Below are positions 42,207-50,959 of a stretch of DNA of 64,000 bases, piece by piece. The translations under genes and the position numbers were made by a program. The notes below the pieces were generated by a model. That model searched no databases and was not told where the DNA came from. It was given only the letters and a program-made list of their open reading frames with translations. Origin of the DNA: Janthinobacterium sp. 1_2014MBL_MicDiv. GTDB taxonomy: Bacteria > Pseudomonadota > Gammaproteobacteria > Burkholderiales > Burkholderiaceae_D. The DNA lies in NCBI RefSeq assembly GCF_001865675.1, contig NZ_CP011319.1, forward strand, positions 5,704,001-5,768,000. Reading direction: 5' to 3'. Positions within the stretch are counted from its first letter, which is position 1. Each line of letters starts with the position of its first letter.

Positions 42207-42395
42207 TTATTGCTGGCAGTTAATCAGGCAATGGTCATACAGGTCCGTGCAGATGGGGCTGCCACCGAGGTGGGCCCGGCAATTCGCCACTTTTTGCCCG
42301 CACTCGCTGTAGCACTGCGTGACGTCGCCGGCGGCAAACGCATATGAGGCGCTCAGGCCGAGCGCAAACAGGAAAGCCATCGTCTTCTTGATCAT
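42207..42395 (-). CDS. Small secreted peptide with symmetric six-cysteine pattern (twin CX3C)
   Basis: The gene encodes 62 residues. Residues 1-21 are a clear Sec signal (MIKKTMAFLFALGLSASYAFA). The ~41-residue mature peptide has six cysteines spaced C-x3-C-x6-C-x9-C-x6-C-x3-C, symmetrical about the centre. Two CX3C motifs joined by a Gly/Pro turn (GGSPI) suggest a disulfide-stapled helical hairpin, as in alpha-hairpinins or small Tim proteins, but with an extra cysteine pair. I do not recognise a named bacterial family. ATG at 42395 has GGAG 8 bases upstream. It is a monocistronic unit between rplC and creD with its own terminator. Function is unknown; toxin, metal or redox roles are only guesses. 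Confidence 0.8.
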   Translation of the reverse strand: MIKKTMAFLFALGLSASYAFAAGDVTQCYSECGQKVANCRAHLGGSPICTDLYDHCLINCQQ

Positions 42396-42580
42396 GTTTC
42401 ATCTCCGTTTATCAGATGGAAGGACAAACAGGATGGCGCGCCATCGTCACGCCAGCCCGGACGAACGCCACGGCACCCGTCATTACTTAAAAAACAATGC
42501 CAATAGAATACCGTAAACAATACCAACCAACTACCAATTAAAGGAATCGTCGCGCGCCCTCCTCGCCTCCAATCAAAAAG

Positions 42581-42610
42581 CCAGCCCGGGCATGACGCTG
42601 CCAGGGCTGG
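42581..42610 (-). terminator. Terminator after creD
   Basis: CCAGCCC at 42581 pairs with GGGCTGG at 42604. On the minus strand the stem is followed by CTTTTTG. It lies 35 bases past the creD stop. Confidence 0.65.
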
Positions 42611-42644
42611 CCGGTGATACTCGCGGGTGGCGCCCGCCATGCGC

Positions 42645-44042
42645 TTACTCCTGCGGCGCGCCTTTGCCAATCTGATACCAGTCCACCTTGCGCGTCGCCA
42701 CCATGATGGCCGCCAGCACGGCGAACAACAGGATGCTGCCCATCACCAGCGCATTGTTTTCCGAACTCAGCAGCCCGTACAAGGCGCCATACAGTACGGT
42801 CAGTGCGACGCCGAAACCGATGCCGCGCCACACGTTGTGCAGCACGTGCACCAGATAAAAGCTGGTCAGCGCGATGCAGGCGGCGCTGGCGGTCAGATAG
42901 GCGCCGAGGAAAGCGATATGCTCGGCCAGGCCTACCAGCAGCAGGAAGAAGATCACCAGCGACAGCCCCACCAGCAAGTACTGCACCGGGTGGATCGGCA
43001 GGTTTTTCAGGATCTCAAAGATGAAGAAGGCGGCAAAGGTCAGCGCCACGAACAGCAGGCCATACTTGGTGGCGCGGTCCGATTGCGAATACAGGTTCAC
43101 CGGCTCGATGAAGCCGACGCTGAAGCGGTCCACCTGGCCCAGCGGCGCACTGTCGGGCACCTTGAATTCGCCCTCGATGGTGCTCAGCTGCGTTTGCGCA
43201 TTCGTGGCCAGGGACGAGATGTTCCAGCCCACGCTGAACCCCTGGGCGTCGATCTGGCGGTTTTTGGGCGACGGCAGGAAGCGGCCGCCAAACTGCGGAT
43301 GCGGCCAGTTCGATTTGATGTGGATCTGGCTGTTCTTCGCCACCGGCACGAAATGCTGGCGTTCGATACCATCGAGGCCCAGGTCAAAGCTGAAGCGCAC
43401 CTGCCGCGGCGCCGCCAGCGGCAAGCTGCCCAGCGCTGCATGCAGGCCGCTGCGGAAGGCAAACAGGTCGGTCCCCTGCTCGAATTCGATCTGCTGGCCG
43501 CCCCAGTCGATCTTCGGGATATTGCGGATGCCGCGCACGTCCTCGATCGACAGGGCGACGAAGGGCTCGCCCACGGTCACGCGCGAGTCGGGCGACTTGC
43601 GCGGCAGCTGGGCGCTGCCCGGCACGGTAAAGTCGCCCTTGAACGCATGCTGGCCGCTGTAGACCAGCACCTGGTGGATGCCCCGGTAGCGGCGGTCCGT
43701 CTCGATGCTGCCATTGATCTGCAAATCGTTCGGATACACGAGCAGGCGGCGCTGCACCGTACGGCGCAGCAGCTCCGTGCGCACCGGCAATTTCACTTCC
43801 TGCGTCTTGTCATCGCCCTTGGCCACCTCCACGCGCTCTTCATATTGCTCCGTGTAGGGAATCACCAGGATGGGGCCGATGATGGTTTGTTCGCGCACCG
43901 AATCGGCGGCGATGCTGTTGACGGCTTCCTGGCGGAACTCCATCCGCTCCTTGATCGTTTCCTGAATCATCAGCAGCGGCAGGCCGATCAGCAGCATCAG
44001 GCCGAAGACGATCAATGCCTTGATTAATAGCGTTTTTTGCAT
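42645..44042 (-). CDS. creD: Inner-membrane protein CreD
   Basis: This 465-residue member of the CreD family affects envelope integrity and beta-lactam or colicin responses in enterobacteria and Stenotrophomonas. An N-terminal membrane segment (ALIVFGLMLLIGLPLLMIQETI) is followed by a ~290-residue periplasmic domain containing GQHAFKGDFTVPG-like text and the family DWGGQQIEF segment. A C-terminal block of five to six helices follows (near 325-450; VQYLLVGLSLVIFFLLLVGLAEH). It is the last gene of creB-creC-creD. No convincing cre-tag (TTCAC-N6-TTCAC) is visible before it. Confidence 0.9.
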   Translation of the reverse strand: MQKTLLIKALIVFGLMLLIGLPLLMIQETIKERMEFRQEAVNSIAADSVREQTIIGPILVIPYTEQYEERVEVAKGDDKTQEVKLPVRTELLRRTVQRRLLVYPNDLQINGSIETDRRYRGIHQVLVYSGQHAFKGDFTVPGSAQLPRKSPDSRVTVGEPFVALSIEDVRGIRNIPKIDWGGQQIEFEQGTDLFAFRSGLHAALGSLPLAAPRQVRFSFDLGLDGIERQHFVPVAKNSQIHIKSNWPHPQFGGRFLPSPKNRQIDAQGFSVGWNISSLATNAQTQLSTIEGEFKVPDSAPLGQVDRFSVGFIEPVNLYSQSDRATKYGLLFVALTFAAFFIFEILKNLPIHPVQYLLVGLSLVIFFLLLVGLAEHIAFLGAYLTASAACIALTSFYLVHVLHNVWRGIGFGVALTVLYGALYGLLSSENNALVMGSILLFAVLAAIMVATRKVDWYQIGKGAPQE

Positions 44043-44133
44043 GGCGCATCCTTAAAGTAAGGAAGCCAGTGTAAAAAAGCCATGTGCGCTGACGATGCGC
44101 TGCGTGTGAAGTGCGGAAATAAATTCCGGCCAG

Positions 44134-45555
44134 CTACACCAGGGGCAGGCACAGGCGCGCGCAGGCGCCGCCATCCGGATGGTTGGCCACCTCCACCCTG
44201 CCGCCATGCAGCAAGGCCACCTCGCGCACGAAGGGCAAGCCCAGGCCCGTGCTCTTGCCGGCCTCAGGGCGCGGCAGCGAATAGAAGCGTTCGAAGACGC
44301 GCTCCTGCGCATACGCGGGGATGCCCGCGCCGCGGTCGCGCACGCTGATTTCCACTTGCGTCGCCTGACGCTGCGCCGTCAGGTCGATGCAGCTGCCGGG
44401 CGGCGCGAAGCCGGCGGCATTGTCGAGCAGGTTGCCCAGCGCCTGGCGCAGCAACAGGGCGTCGCCATCCACGCTCAGCTCGTCGCACTGTATCTGCAGG
44501 CGCACGCCGCGCACGGCCAGCGTGGCAGCCGCGTCCTGCGCCACTTGCGCCAGCAGGGGCGCCAGCGCGATGCGCTCCGGATGGTCGAGGCGCTGCTGCT
44601 TTTCCACGCGCACTAGGGCCAGCAGCTTGTCGATCAGCTGCCGCTGGCGCGCGTTCTGCTCCAGGATGCTGGCAAGGAACTGGCGGCGCTCGGCCGGCGG
44701 CATGTCTTCCTGCAGCAGCTCGGCCGACGCCTGGATGGCGGCGATCGGGCTTTTCAATTCATGCGCCAGCGTATGCATCAATTGCTCCACATACTCCTTG
44801 CCTTCCAGCCGGGTGCGCATCGCCTCCAGCGCCCGCCCCAGGGTGCCGATCTCGTTCCTGCCCAGCGCCGGCAGGGCCACCTTGCGCCCCGCCTCCACGT
44901 CGCCGATATAGCGCATCAGCTTGCCCAACGCATGGTGCAACCACCAGGCGAACGCCAGGCCGATCAGCAGCGACAGCAACAGCAGCACGGCGCCGCGCTG
45001 CAGGATCTTGCGCTGGCTGCGCTCGACAAACGCCTGCACGCTGGCATTCGGCTTGGCCACCGTCAGCACGCCGATGACCTCGTTGCCGTCGCGAATCGGC
45101 GCGGCCACGTGCATCACCGTCGACATCTCGTCATCGGGCCGGCTGCGCGTGCTGCGCGCGCCATACTTGCCCTGCAGGGTGAGGTAGACATCGTTCCAGC
45201 GCGAGTAGTCGCGCCCCACGTCGCGCCCGCTGGAATCGAACAGCACGATGCCGCGCCGGTCCGTGATATAGATGCGGTAGTCGAGGCTTTGCTTGCGCAC
45301 GCCATTGATGTTGACGTCCACGCCGTGCTGCGCGTAATTCTGCATGCGCGCCGCCACCGGCGAGTTCGCCAGGCTGCCCGCCTTCAGATCGGGCGCCACC
45401 AGGCTGGCCAGCAATTGCGAGGTATCGACCAGCGTATCTTCCAGGGTCGAGCGCACGCCCGGCTTGACCTGCTCCATGAAGACATTCAGCAGGAACCACG
45501 CCGCCAGCCCCACGATCAGGAAGTAGCCCAGCAGGATGCGCAGGCCGATTCTCAT
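44134..45555 (-). CDS. creC: Sensor histidine kinase CreC
   Basis: This 473-residue kinase has TM1 at about residues 7-27 (LLGYFLIVGLAAWFLLNVF), a periplasmic sensor region with a single-Cache-like RIYITDRRGIVLFDSSGRDVG near 94, TM2 at about 188-206 and a HAMP linker. The phosphoacceptor H-box is LAHELKSPIAAIQ (His265), followed by N box NLLDNAAGF, G1 RDRGAGIPA and G2 STGLGLPFV. The periplasmic segment DVGRDYSRWNDVYLTLQGKYG is typical of CreC. It overlaps creB by 4 bases. Only the creBCD part of the enteric creABCD operon is present. Confidence 0.9.
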   Translation of the reverse strand: MRIGLRILLGYFLIVGLAAWFLLNVFMEQVKPGVRSTLEDTLVDTSQLLASLVAPDLKAGSLANSPVAARMQNYAQHGVDVNINGVRKQSLDYRIYITDRRGIVLFDSSGRDVGRDYSRWNDVYLTLQGKYGARSTRSRPDDEMSTVMHVAAPIRDGNEVIGVLTVAKPNASVQAFVERSQRKILQRGAVLLLLSLLIGLAFAWWLHHALGKLMRYIGDVEAGRKVALPALGRNEIGTLGRALEAMRTRLEGKEYVEQLMHTLAHELKSPIAAIQASAELLQEDMPPAERRQFLASILEQNARQRQLIDKLLALVRVEKQQRLDHPERIALAPLLAQVAQDAAATLAVRGVRLQIQCDELSVDGDALLLRQALGNLLDNAAGFAPPGSCIDLTAQRQATQVEISVRDRGAGIPAYAQERVFERFYSLPRPEAGKSTGLGLPFVREVALLHGGRVEVANHPDGGACARLCLPLV

Positions 45556-46289
45556 GCGCCAGCCAGGCTGTAGCCGAGGCCACGGTGGGTCTGGATAGGT
45601 TCCTGCTGCGCGTCGATGGCGCGCAGCTTGGCGCGCAGGGATTTCACGTGCGCATCGACGGTGCGCTCGAGCGTGTCGGGCGCGCCGCTCCACACGCGCT
45701 CCATCAGCTGCGCGCGCGACAGCACGTGGCCCGGATGCTCAAGCAGGGTCTTCAGCAACAGGTATTCGTAGCGGGTCAGGTCCAGCGGCTGGCCATGGAA
45801 CAGCACCCTCGCCTCGAGCGCGCGCAATTCGAAACGCGCCGGCGCCACGCTGGCCGTCCTGGCGGTGGCGGCTATCGTCATGCCAGCCTCGCGCGGCACC
45901 TGTGTGGCGCCCGCGCGACGCAGGATGACGCGGATGCGCGCCACCAGTTCGCGCGGCGAAAACGGTTTCGTGACGTAATCGTCGGCGCCGATTTCCAGGC
46001 CGACGATGCGGTCGATTTCGTCGCTGCGCGCCGTCAGGAAAATCACCGGCACCTCGGAAAACTGGCGCAGGCGGCGGCAGACTTCGAGCCCGCTCATGTC
46101 GGGCAGTCCCACGTCGAGCACCACGAGAACGGGCATTTCCGCGGCTTCGCCGGCAGCCGGGCGCAAGGCGGCCAGCGCCTGCTCGCCCAGCATCACATGG
46201 CGCGGCGCGAAACCGTCCGTGCGCAAGGCATAGGCGATGCTGTCGGCGATCGCCTGTTCATCTTCCACGATCAGGATAGTCTTGGACAT
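45552..46289 (-). CDS. creB: Response regulator CreB
   Basis: A 245-residue OmpR-family regulator. The receiver has DE (residues 10-11), phosphoacceptor Asp59 in LVVLDVGLPDMSG and Lys in YVTKPFSPREL. A ~25-residue linker leads to the winged helix (YEYLLLKTLLEHPGHVLSRAQL and TVDAHVKSLRAKLRAID). ATG at 46289 is where the receiver begins. It is translationally coupled to creC and divergent from the TPR lipoprotein gene, a possible target. Confidence 0.9.
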   Translation of the reverse strand: MSKTILIVEDEQAIADSIAYALRTDGFAPRHVMLGEQALAALRPAAGEAAEMPVLVVLDVGLPDMSGLEVCRRLRQFSEVPVIFLTARSDEIDRIVGLEIGADDYVTKPFSPRELVARIRVILRRAGATQVPREAGMTIAATARTASVAPARFELRALEARVLFHGQPLDLTRYEYLLLKTLLEHPGHVLSRAQLMERVWSGAPDTLERTVDAHVKSLRAKLRAIDAQQEPIQTHRGLGYSLAGA

Positions 46290-46464
46290 GGCGGCGGCGT
46301 GCAGTGAAGGAGAGACCCGGAGTATCCCTGAAGCGGGCAAGCGGCGTCAATCGCGCGCGTCCGCACGTGCCGGCAAAAAGCCGCCCACGATGAAAAACTG
46401 ATGGTATATTCATCACAGCTTGACTCCACCGATATGCAGTGCCCCACACCTGTACGAGGAGACC

Positions 46465-47013
46465 ATGAAGAAACATACCATCAGCCTGCTATGCAGCGTC
46501 AGCCTGCTGGCCGCCTGCGCGACGCCGGCCACGCTCACCACTTCCAACGCACAACACGACGCTTGCAACGCGGCCGAGATCAAAGGCCAGCTTGGCGAAG
46601 CGGAACTGGCTTGCGTGCAGGCGCTGCGCAGCGCCGAGCAAGCCGGGGCGAGCGCGGAAATCCTGTCGCAACGCCAGTACAACCTGGGCCGCATCAAGCG
46701 CCTGCAAGGCAAGAATGCGGAAGCGGAAGCGCTGTACCGGCAAGCGCTGGCCACGGAAGAAACGGCACAGCCGCGCAGCGACGCACGCGTCGGCCGGCGC
46801 CTGGTGGAGCTGGCGTCGGCGCTGTCGGCGCAAGGCAAGTGGCAGGAGGGCACGGCCTACCTGGAACGCGTGCTGCCCCTGCTGCCGAAGCTGTCGTCCG
46901 CTTCGCGCACATATACAGCGGAAGTGCTGCGCCAGTACGCCAGGCAGCTGCAGGGCGGCCCGCAGGCGGCGCTCGGCAACCGCTTCGATGCGGTGGCGGC
47001 CAGCCTGCAGTAA
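46465..47013 (+). CDS. TPR-type lipoprotein, unknown role
   Basis: A 182-residue protein with a lipoprotein signal ending LLAAC (Cys18) and helical repeats of tetratricopeptide character (NLGRIKRLQGKNAEAEALYRQAL near 73-95, VELASALSAQGKWQEGTAYLERVL near 113-136). Two further cysteines (Cys32, Cys48) lie in the N-terminal half. ATG at 46465 follows CGAGGAGACC, an excellent ribosome site. It is the only plus-strand gene in the 9.5-kb block and diverges from creB, so CreB could regulate it. No specific family recognised. Confidence 0.8.
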   Translation: MKKHTISLLCSVSLLAACATPATLTTSNAQHDACNAAEIKGQLGEAELACVQALRSAEQAGASAEILSQRQYNLGRIKRLQGKNAEAEALYRQALATEETAQPRSDARVGRRLVELASALSAQGKWQEGTAYLERVLPLLPKLSSASRTYTAEVLRQYARQLQGGPQAALGNRFDAVAASLQ

Positions 47014-47145
47014 GGGTACCCCCATCGGCCACGACGGGCTTCTGGCGTTCCGCGGCAGGCGACGGTCCCCAGGCCCGCATCCCCGGTGCGCAGGGCCGGC
47101 ACTGCCTGTGCCGGCAGCAGCATGGAAGCCCCACCGGGGCCGGGC

Positions 47146-47991
47146 TTAATGCTGGGCGACGTGGATGCTGGCCTTGATGTGCTTGAGGTGGGCCACGATG
47201 GTGAACGTCATCACCACCAGCAGCGACCATGAGCTCCATTTGCTCACATGCACGACCGACCAGGCGCCAAGCTGGTTCGGATAGCGCCACACGCCCCAGA
47301 AGGTGCTGATGTTTTCAGCCAGCCAGATAAAGAAGCCGACCAGCACGAAACCCAGCAGCAAGGGCATGCTGCGGTCGCGGTCGAGCGGGCGGAACACCAC
47401 GGTGGTGCGCGCGTACAAGCCCAGCGCGCAGGCCGCCAGATACCAGCGATAGTCGCCGATGTAGTGATGGGTGAAGAAGTTGGCGTAGATCAGCAGCGCG
47501 ATCAGCACCGCCATCCAGTACGGCGGATGGTGGCGGATCCGCATATCGAGCAGGCGCCAGGTCTGGATGATGTAGCTGCCGACGGCCGCATACATGAAGC
47601 CGGAGAACAGGGGGACGCCGAACACCTTGGTATAGGCGAAGTCGGGATAGCTCCACGACTGGATCGCCCCCGACACCTTGAACACCTCCAGCGCGAAGCC
47701 TACCAGATGAAACAGGCAGATGGCCTTCAACTCATCCCACGTTTCCAGTCCGCTCCAAACCATCGCGCCCTGGATCGCCAGCGCCACCAGCAGCAGCACG
47801 TCATAGCGCGGCAAGCCGAACAGGCCGGCGCGCGGCACCAGGAACACGGCGGCAAAAAACAGACCGACGAACAGGCATGACCTCGCCTCCTTGATGCCGA
47901 AATACAGGAATTCGGTCAGGAAGCGCGGCCAGCCGCGCAAGCGGCTACGGGGCGCGGCATTTAACAGGTGGGCGTCGAGAGCATTAAGCAT
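47146..47991 (-). CDS. DUF817 family integral membrane protein
   Basis: A 281-residue protein with about eight hydrophobic helices. Characteristic DUF817 features are FGIKEARSCLFVGLFF near the N-terminus, AICLFHLVGFALEVFKVSGAIQSWSYPDF near 90-118, the FTHHYIGDYRWYL segment and WLAENISTFWGVWRYPNQ near 226. Function is not established for the family. The many aromatic and histidine residues near membrane edges could bind a cofactor. It is transcribed alone, downstream of the receptor gene and its terminator. Confidence 0.78.
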   Translation of the reverse strand: MLNALDAHLLNAAPRSRLRGWPRFLTEFLYFGIKEARSCLFVGLFFAAVFLVPRAGLFGLPRYDVLLLVALAIQGAMVWSGLETWDELKAICLFHLVGFALEVFKVSGAIQSWSYPDFAYTKVFGVPLFSGFMYAAVGSYIIQTWRLLDMRIRHHPPYWMAVLIALLIYANFFTHHYIGDYRWYLAACALGLYARTTVVFRPLDRDRSMPLLLGFVLVGFFIWLAENISTFWGVWRYPNQLGAWSVVHVSKWSSWSLLVVMTFTIVAHLKHIKASIHVAQH

Positions 47992-48061
47992 GCGGCAACT
48001 TTATCTTCCAGCCGCGGCACTGTAAAGCGATATCCCCCCGCGCATCGATGGCAGGGCAAAA

Positions 48062-48088
48062 AAAAACCAGGCGCAAGGCCTGGTTTTT
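48062..48088 (-). terminator. Terminator of the TonB-dependent receptor gene
   Basis: AAAAACCAGGC pairs with GCCTGGTTTTT around a 5-base loop. It can act in both directions. A second dyad (GTCCGGC/GCCGGAC) lies just before it at about 48095-48114. Confidence 0.85.
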
Positions 48089-48136
48089 GCTACGTCCGGC
48101 ATCGCTGCCGGACGGTAGTGTGTCAACTGACGACGA

Positions 48137-50959
48137 TCAGAGGAAGGTGTAGCTGGCCGATACGCCGATACGACGGAACTGGAACGATTCAGCGTAGCCT
48201 CTGCGCCACTGCACCGGTGCAGCCTTGTCGAACAGATTGTCGATGTACAGGCTCAGACGGGTATTTTTGATACCGCTGTACGACAGGTTGTAGTCGACCG
48301 TGGTGTTGCTGCCTACGCGCGAGCAAGCATCCATGTTCGCAGCCGAAACCTTGTTGGTAACGCAGTAGGTCGACGAAGTCTGGTTGTTGTTGCTAAAGCC
48401 GCTGGCGTAGTTCAACGTCATGCCGTGGTCGAACGAGCCGGCCTTCAGGCTGGCGCGCAGCTTGGTTTTCAGACGCGAACCCAGGTCATAGTTACCTGCC
48501 AGATTGGTGGCATAGGCATTGTCGGTCACGCTGAACTCCTGGTATTTCCACAGGTAGCTACCTTCCAGTTTCAAGCGAACCTGGCCGATACTGGTGTTGA
48601 AACGGCCACCCGCATCAAAGTCGAAGCCCGAAGCACGGGTCTTGCCGCTGTTGACGTATGGGTTGTACAGCAGGCCGATCGCGCCAACGCCACCGAAGTT
48701 GACGGTATTGCCTGGAGCGTATTTCTTGACCAGTGCCAGGAACTGCGCGTCCGACGCCGAGTTATCGACACGCACCAGCTGTCCTGCTGGCAGGCCAGCT
48801 TCGCCGCGCAGGATGTCGGCCACGTCACGGGTACCGATTTCGTCCTTGCGTTCGATATGGTAGTAGTCCAGTGCCACGGTCCAGTTCTTGACCGGTTCGA
48901 AAACGAAGCCAGCGGTAATCGAACGCGAGGTTTCCGGTTTCAGGTCCTTGTTCGCCGACACGAAGCTAGGCACGCCGCCTTTGCAATCGCTGTTCTGGAA
49001 GGTGTTGCCCTGAGCCTTGTCGACGCTGGTGGCTGCTGGATTATTCTGCACCAAGTTGTTCAGGGTGCTGGCAGTGGCGCAGCGACGTGGGTCGCTGACA
49101 TCGGTGGCAAACGAGCTACGGCCCAGGCCGTTACCTGTTTCAACGATGTTCGGCGCGCGGAAGCCACCAGCGGCCGTAGCGCGCAGCAACAGGGTGTCGG
49201 TGGCGTTGACGCGCAAGCCCAGCTTCGGCGAGAAGTGCACGTCGCTGTTGGTGGACTTGTCGGCACGTACCGCGGCGCTCACTTCGACACGCTTGACCAC
49301 CGGAATGGTCGCTTCGGCGAACAGCGCGTAGTGATCCATGGTGTCTTTGACTTGCAGGCCGGCAATACCGACCAGGTCGCCACGCAGCACGTTGTCCGAG
49401 CTGGCCATTTCATACTTTTCGCGACGGATGTCGGTACCGAACGCCACATTCAAGGGGCCGGCCGGCAATTTCGCCACTTCACCGGACACGGTTGCGTCGA
49501 TGAAGGTGATCTTCGACTCGCCCTTGGTGGTACGTACAGGGAACATCGACTCCAGCAGCGCGGTATCGTTTTGCTGGCCGAACTTGTAGGTGCCGTTGAC
49601 GATGGCATTGGTGTAGCCGGTGGCGCTCACGGCACGGGTGGCCTTGTTGGCTTTCGAGTTCATGTAGCCGACCGCGGATTTCCAGTCGAAATTGCCGATG
49701 TCGCCGTTCAGGCTCAGCATGACGCGCGTCTGGTCGGATTCGGTGCGGTTGAAGTTGAAACCGTTGCCGGTGTCCATCATGCGGGCGCGGTATTCCACCG
49801 GCGTCGCATACGGGTTCATCGCGTGGCCAACTGGCAGCTTAGGATAGAAGAACGGGCCGACCATCTTGCCGTTGATCGCGTCGTACCAGGTGCTCGACGA
49901 CGTGGTGGCGCTACCGTTGCTGACGTTGAATGGAGCGACGATGTAGTCGTTGCTGGCGCCGGCATTGGTGATCTCGAAGTTGGCGTCGATATCCTTGCCA
50001 ATTTTGAAATGCGTGTTGCTGGCCAGTGCATAGCGCTTGGCATTGGTGGTCAGGCCGGTGTACGGCAGGATATCCATCTTGCACAGCTTGTCCTTGGCAT
50101 CGATCTTGTCGGCCGGGCAGCCTGGCGCGGCGACAATGTTCGTGCTGTTCAGGAAGTAGTTGCCGGTTGGCGAGAACGAGCTCAGGGCGTCCCAGGTCGA
50201 ACGGCCCGGGGTCTGGCGGTGCCATTCAGGATAGTGGCCGCGCAGGTCGCCAGCGGTGTAACCGTCGTTCTTGTAGGCTTCGTACGTCAGGTAGGTGTTG
50301 AAACCATCCTTGTCGATATCGCCGTAACCGATAATGCCGGAAACGTTGCGGCTGCGCTGGTCTTTGAAACGGTCCGTTTCCTTGTAGTTGCCGGTGATCT
50401 TGGCGCCTTCGAAGTTCTTCAGCAGGATGATGTTGATCACGCCAGCGATGGCATCGGAACCATAGATTGCCGATGCGCCATCTTTCAGGATCTCGATGCG
50501 CTCGATGGCAGCAGCCGGGATCGCATCGAGGTTGGTAAAGTTTTGTTGCGCGCCATCGGCCAGGCCGTATTGTGCAATGCGACGGCCGTTGACCAGCACC
50601 AGGGTCGCAACCTTGCCCAGGCCGCGCATGCCCACGCCCGAGGAGCCCGTGGCGAAGCTGCCGGAGCTGCTGCTCGACGAGTCGATCGAAGTGCTGATCG
50701 CAGCGGAGGAATTCAGGATGCCCAGCGCCGTGGTCTGGCCGGTACGCTCGATATCGTCGCGTGTCAGCACCTGGAGCGAACCGGCTGTTTCAGCTTCGGT
50801 ACGCTTGATGCTACTACCGGTGACTTCGACGCGTTGCAGTTTTTCTGCTGGTGCGACAGCTTCCTGTGCCACCGCATATTGGGAGAAGGCCAGTGTCAAT
50901 GCTATTGCAAGAGTGCTTTTCTTCAAACCTGGTGTATTGCTCATCACTATACTTTTCAA
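48137..50959 (-). CDS. TonB-dependent outer-membrane receptor
   Basis: A 940-residue active importer. It has a signal peptide (about residues 1-31, ending AVAQ), a TonB-box-like LQRVEVTGSSIKR and a plug domain (IERTGQTTALGILNSSAAIS, then VLVNGRRIAQYG, IERIEILKDGASAIYGSDA and GVINIILLK). A 22-strand barrel ends in the aromatic-terminal IGVSASYTFL. A starch/carbohydrate- or peptide-type plug (SSIKR, LVNGRR) rather than a siderophore receptor is suggested; the substrate is unknown. TTG at 50959 is preferred: GAGGAG lies 5 bases upstream, while ATG 50944 has no ribosome site. There are no neighbouring sigma/anti-sigma genes. Confidence 0.88.
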   Translation of the reverse strand: MKSIVMSNTPGLKKSTLAIALTLAFSQYAVAQEAVAPAEKLQRVEVTGSSIKRTEAETAGSLQVLTRDDIERTGQTTALGILNSSAAISTSIDSSSSSSGSFATGSSGVGMRGLGKVATLVLVNGRRIAQYGLADGAQQNFTNLDAIPAAAIERIEILKDGASAIYGSDAIAGVINIILLKNFEGAKITGNYKETDRFKDQRSRNVSGIIGYGDIDKDGFNTYLTYEAYKNDGYTAGDLRGHYPEWHRQTPGRSTWDALSSFSPTGNYFLNSTNIVAAPGCPADKIDAKDKLCKMDILPYTGLTTNAKRYALASNTHFKIGKDIDANFEITNAGASNDYIVAPFNVSNGSATTSSSTWYDAINGKMVGPFFYPKLPVGHAMNPYATPVEYRARMMDTGNGFNFNRTESDQTRVMLSLNGDIGNFDWKSAVGYMNSKANKATRAVSATGYTNAIVNGTYKFGQQNDTALLESMFPVRTTKGESKITFIDATVSGEVAKLPAGPLNVAFGTDIRREKYEMASSDNVLRGDLVGIAGLQVKDTMDHYALFAEATIPVVKRVEVSAAVRADKSTNSDVHFSPKLGLRVNATDTLLLRATAAGGFRAPNIVETGNGLGRSSFATDVSDPRRCATASTLNNLVQNNPAATSVDKAQGNTFQNSDCKGGVPSFVSANKDLKPETSRSITAGFVFEPVKNWTVALDYYHIERKDEIGTRDVADILRGEAGLPAGQLVRVDNSASDAQFLALVKKYAPGNTVNFGGVGAIGLLYNPYVNSGKTRASGFDFDAGGRFNTSIGQVRLKLEGSYLWKYQEFSVTDNAYATNLAGNYDLGSRLKTKLRASLKAGSFDHGMTLNYASGFSNNNQTSSTYCVTNKVSAANMDACSRVGSNTTVDYNLSYSGIKNTRLSLYIDNLFDKAAPVQWRRGYAESFQFRRIGVSASYTFL

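Noticed and set aside
44043..44133. A CreB box (TTCAC-N6-TTCAC) upstream of creD
   Set aside because: Only partial matches such as TTTAC-N6-TTCCT are present, too weak to report.
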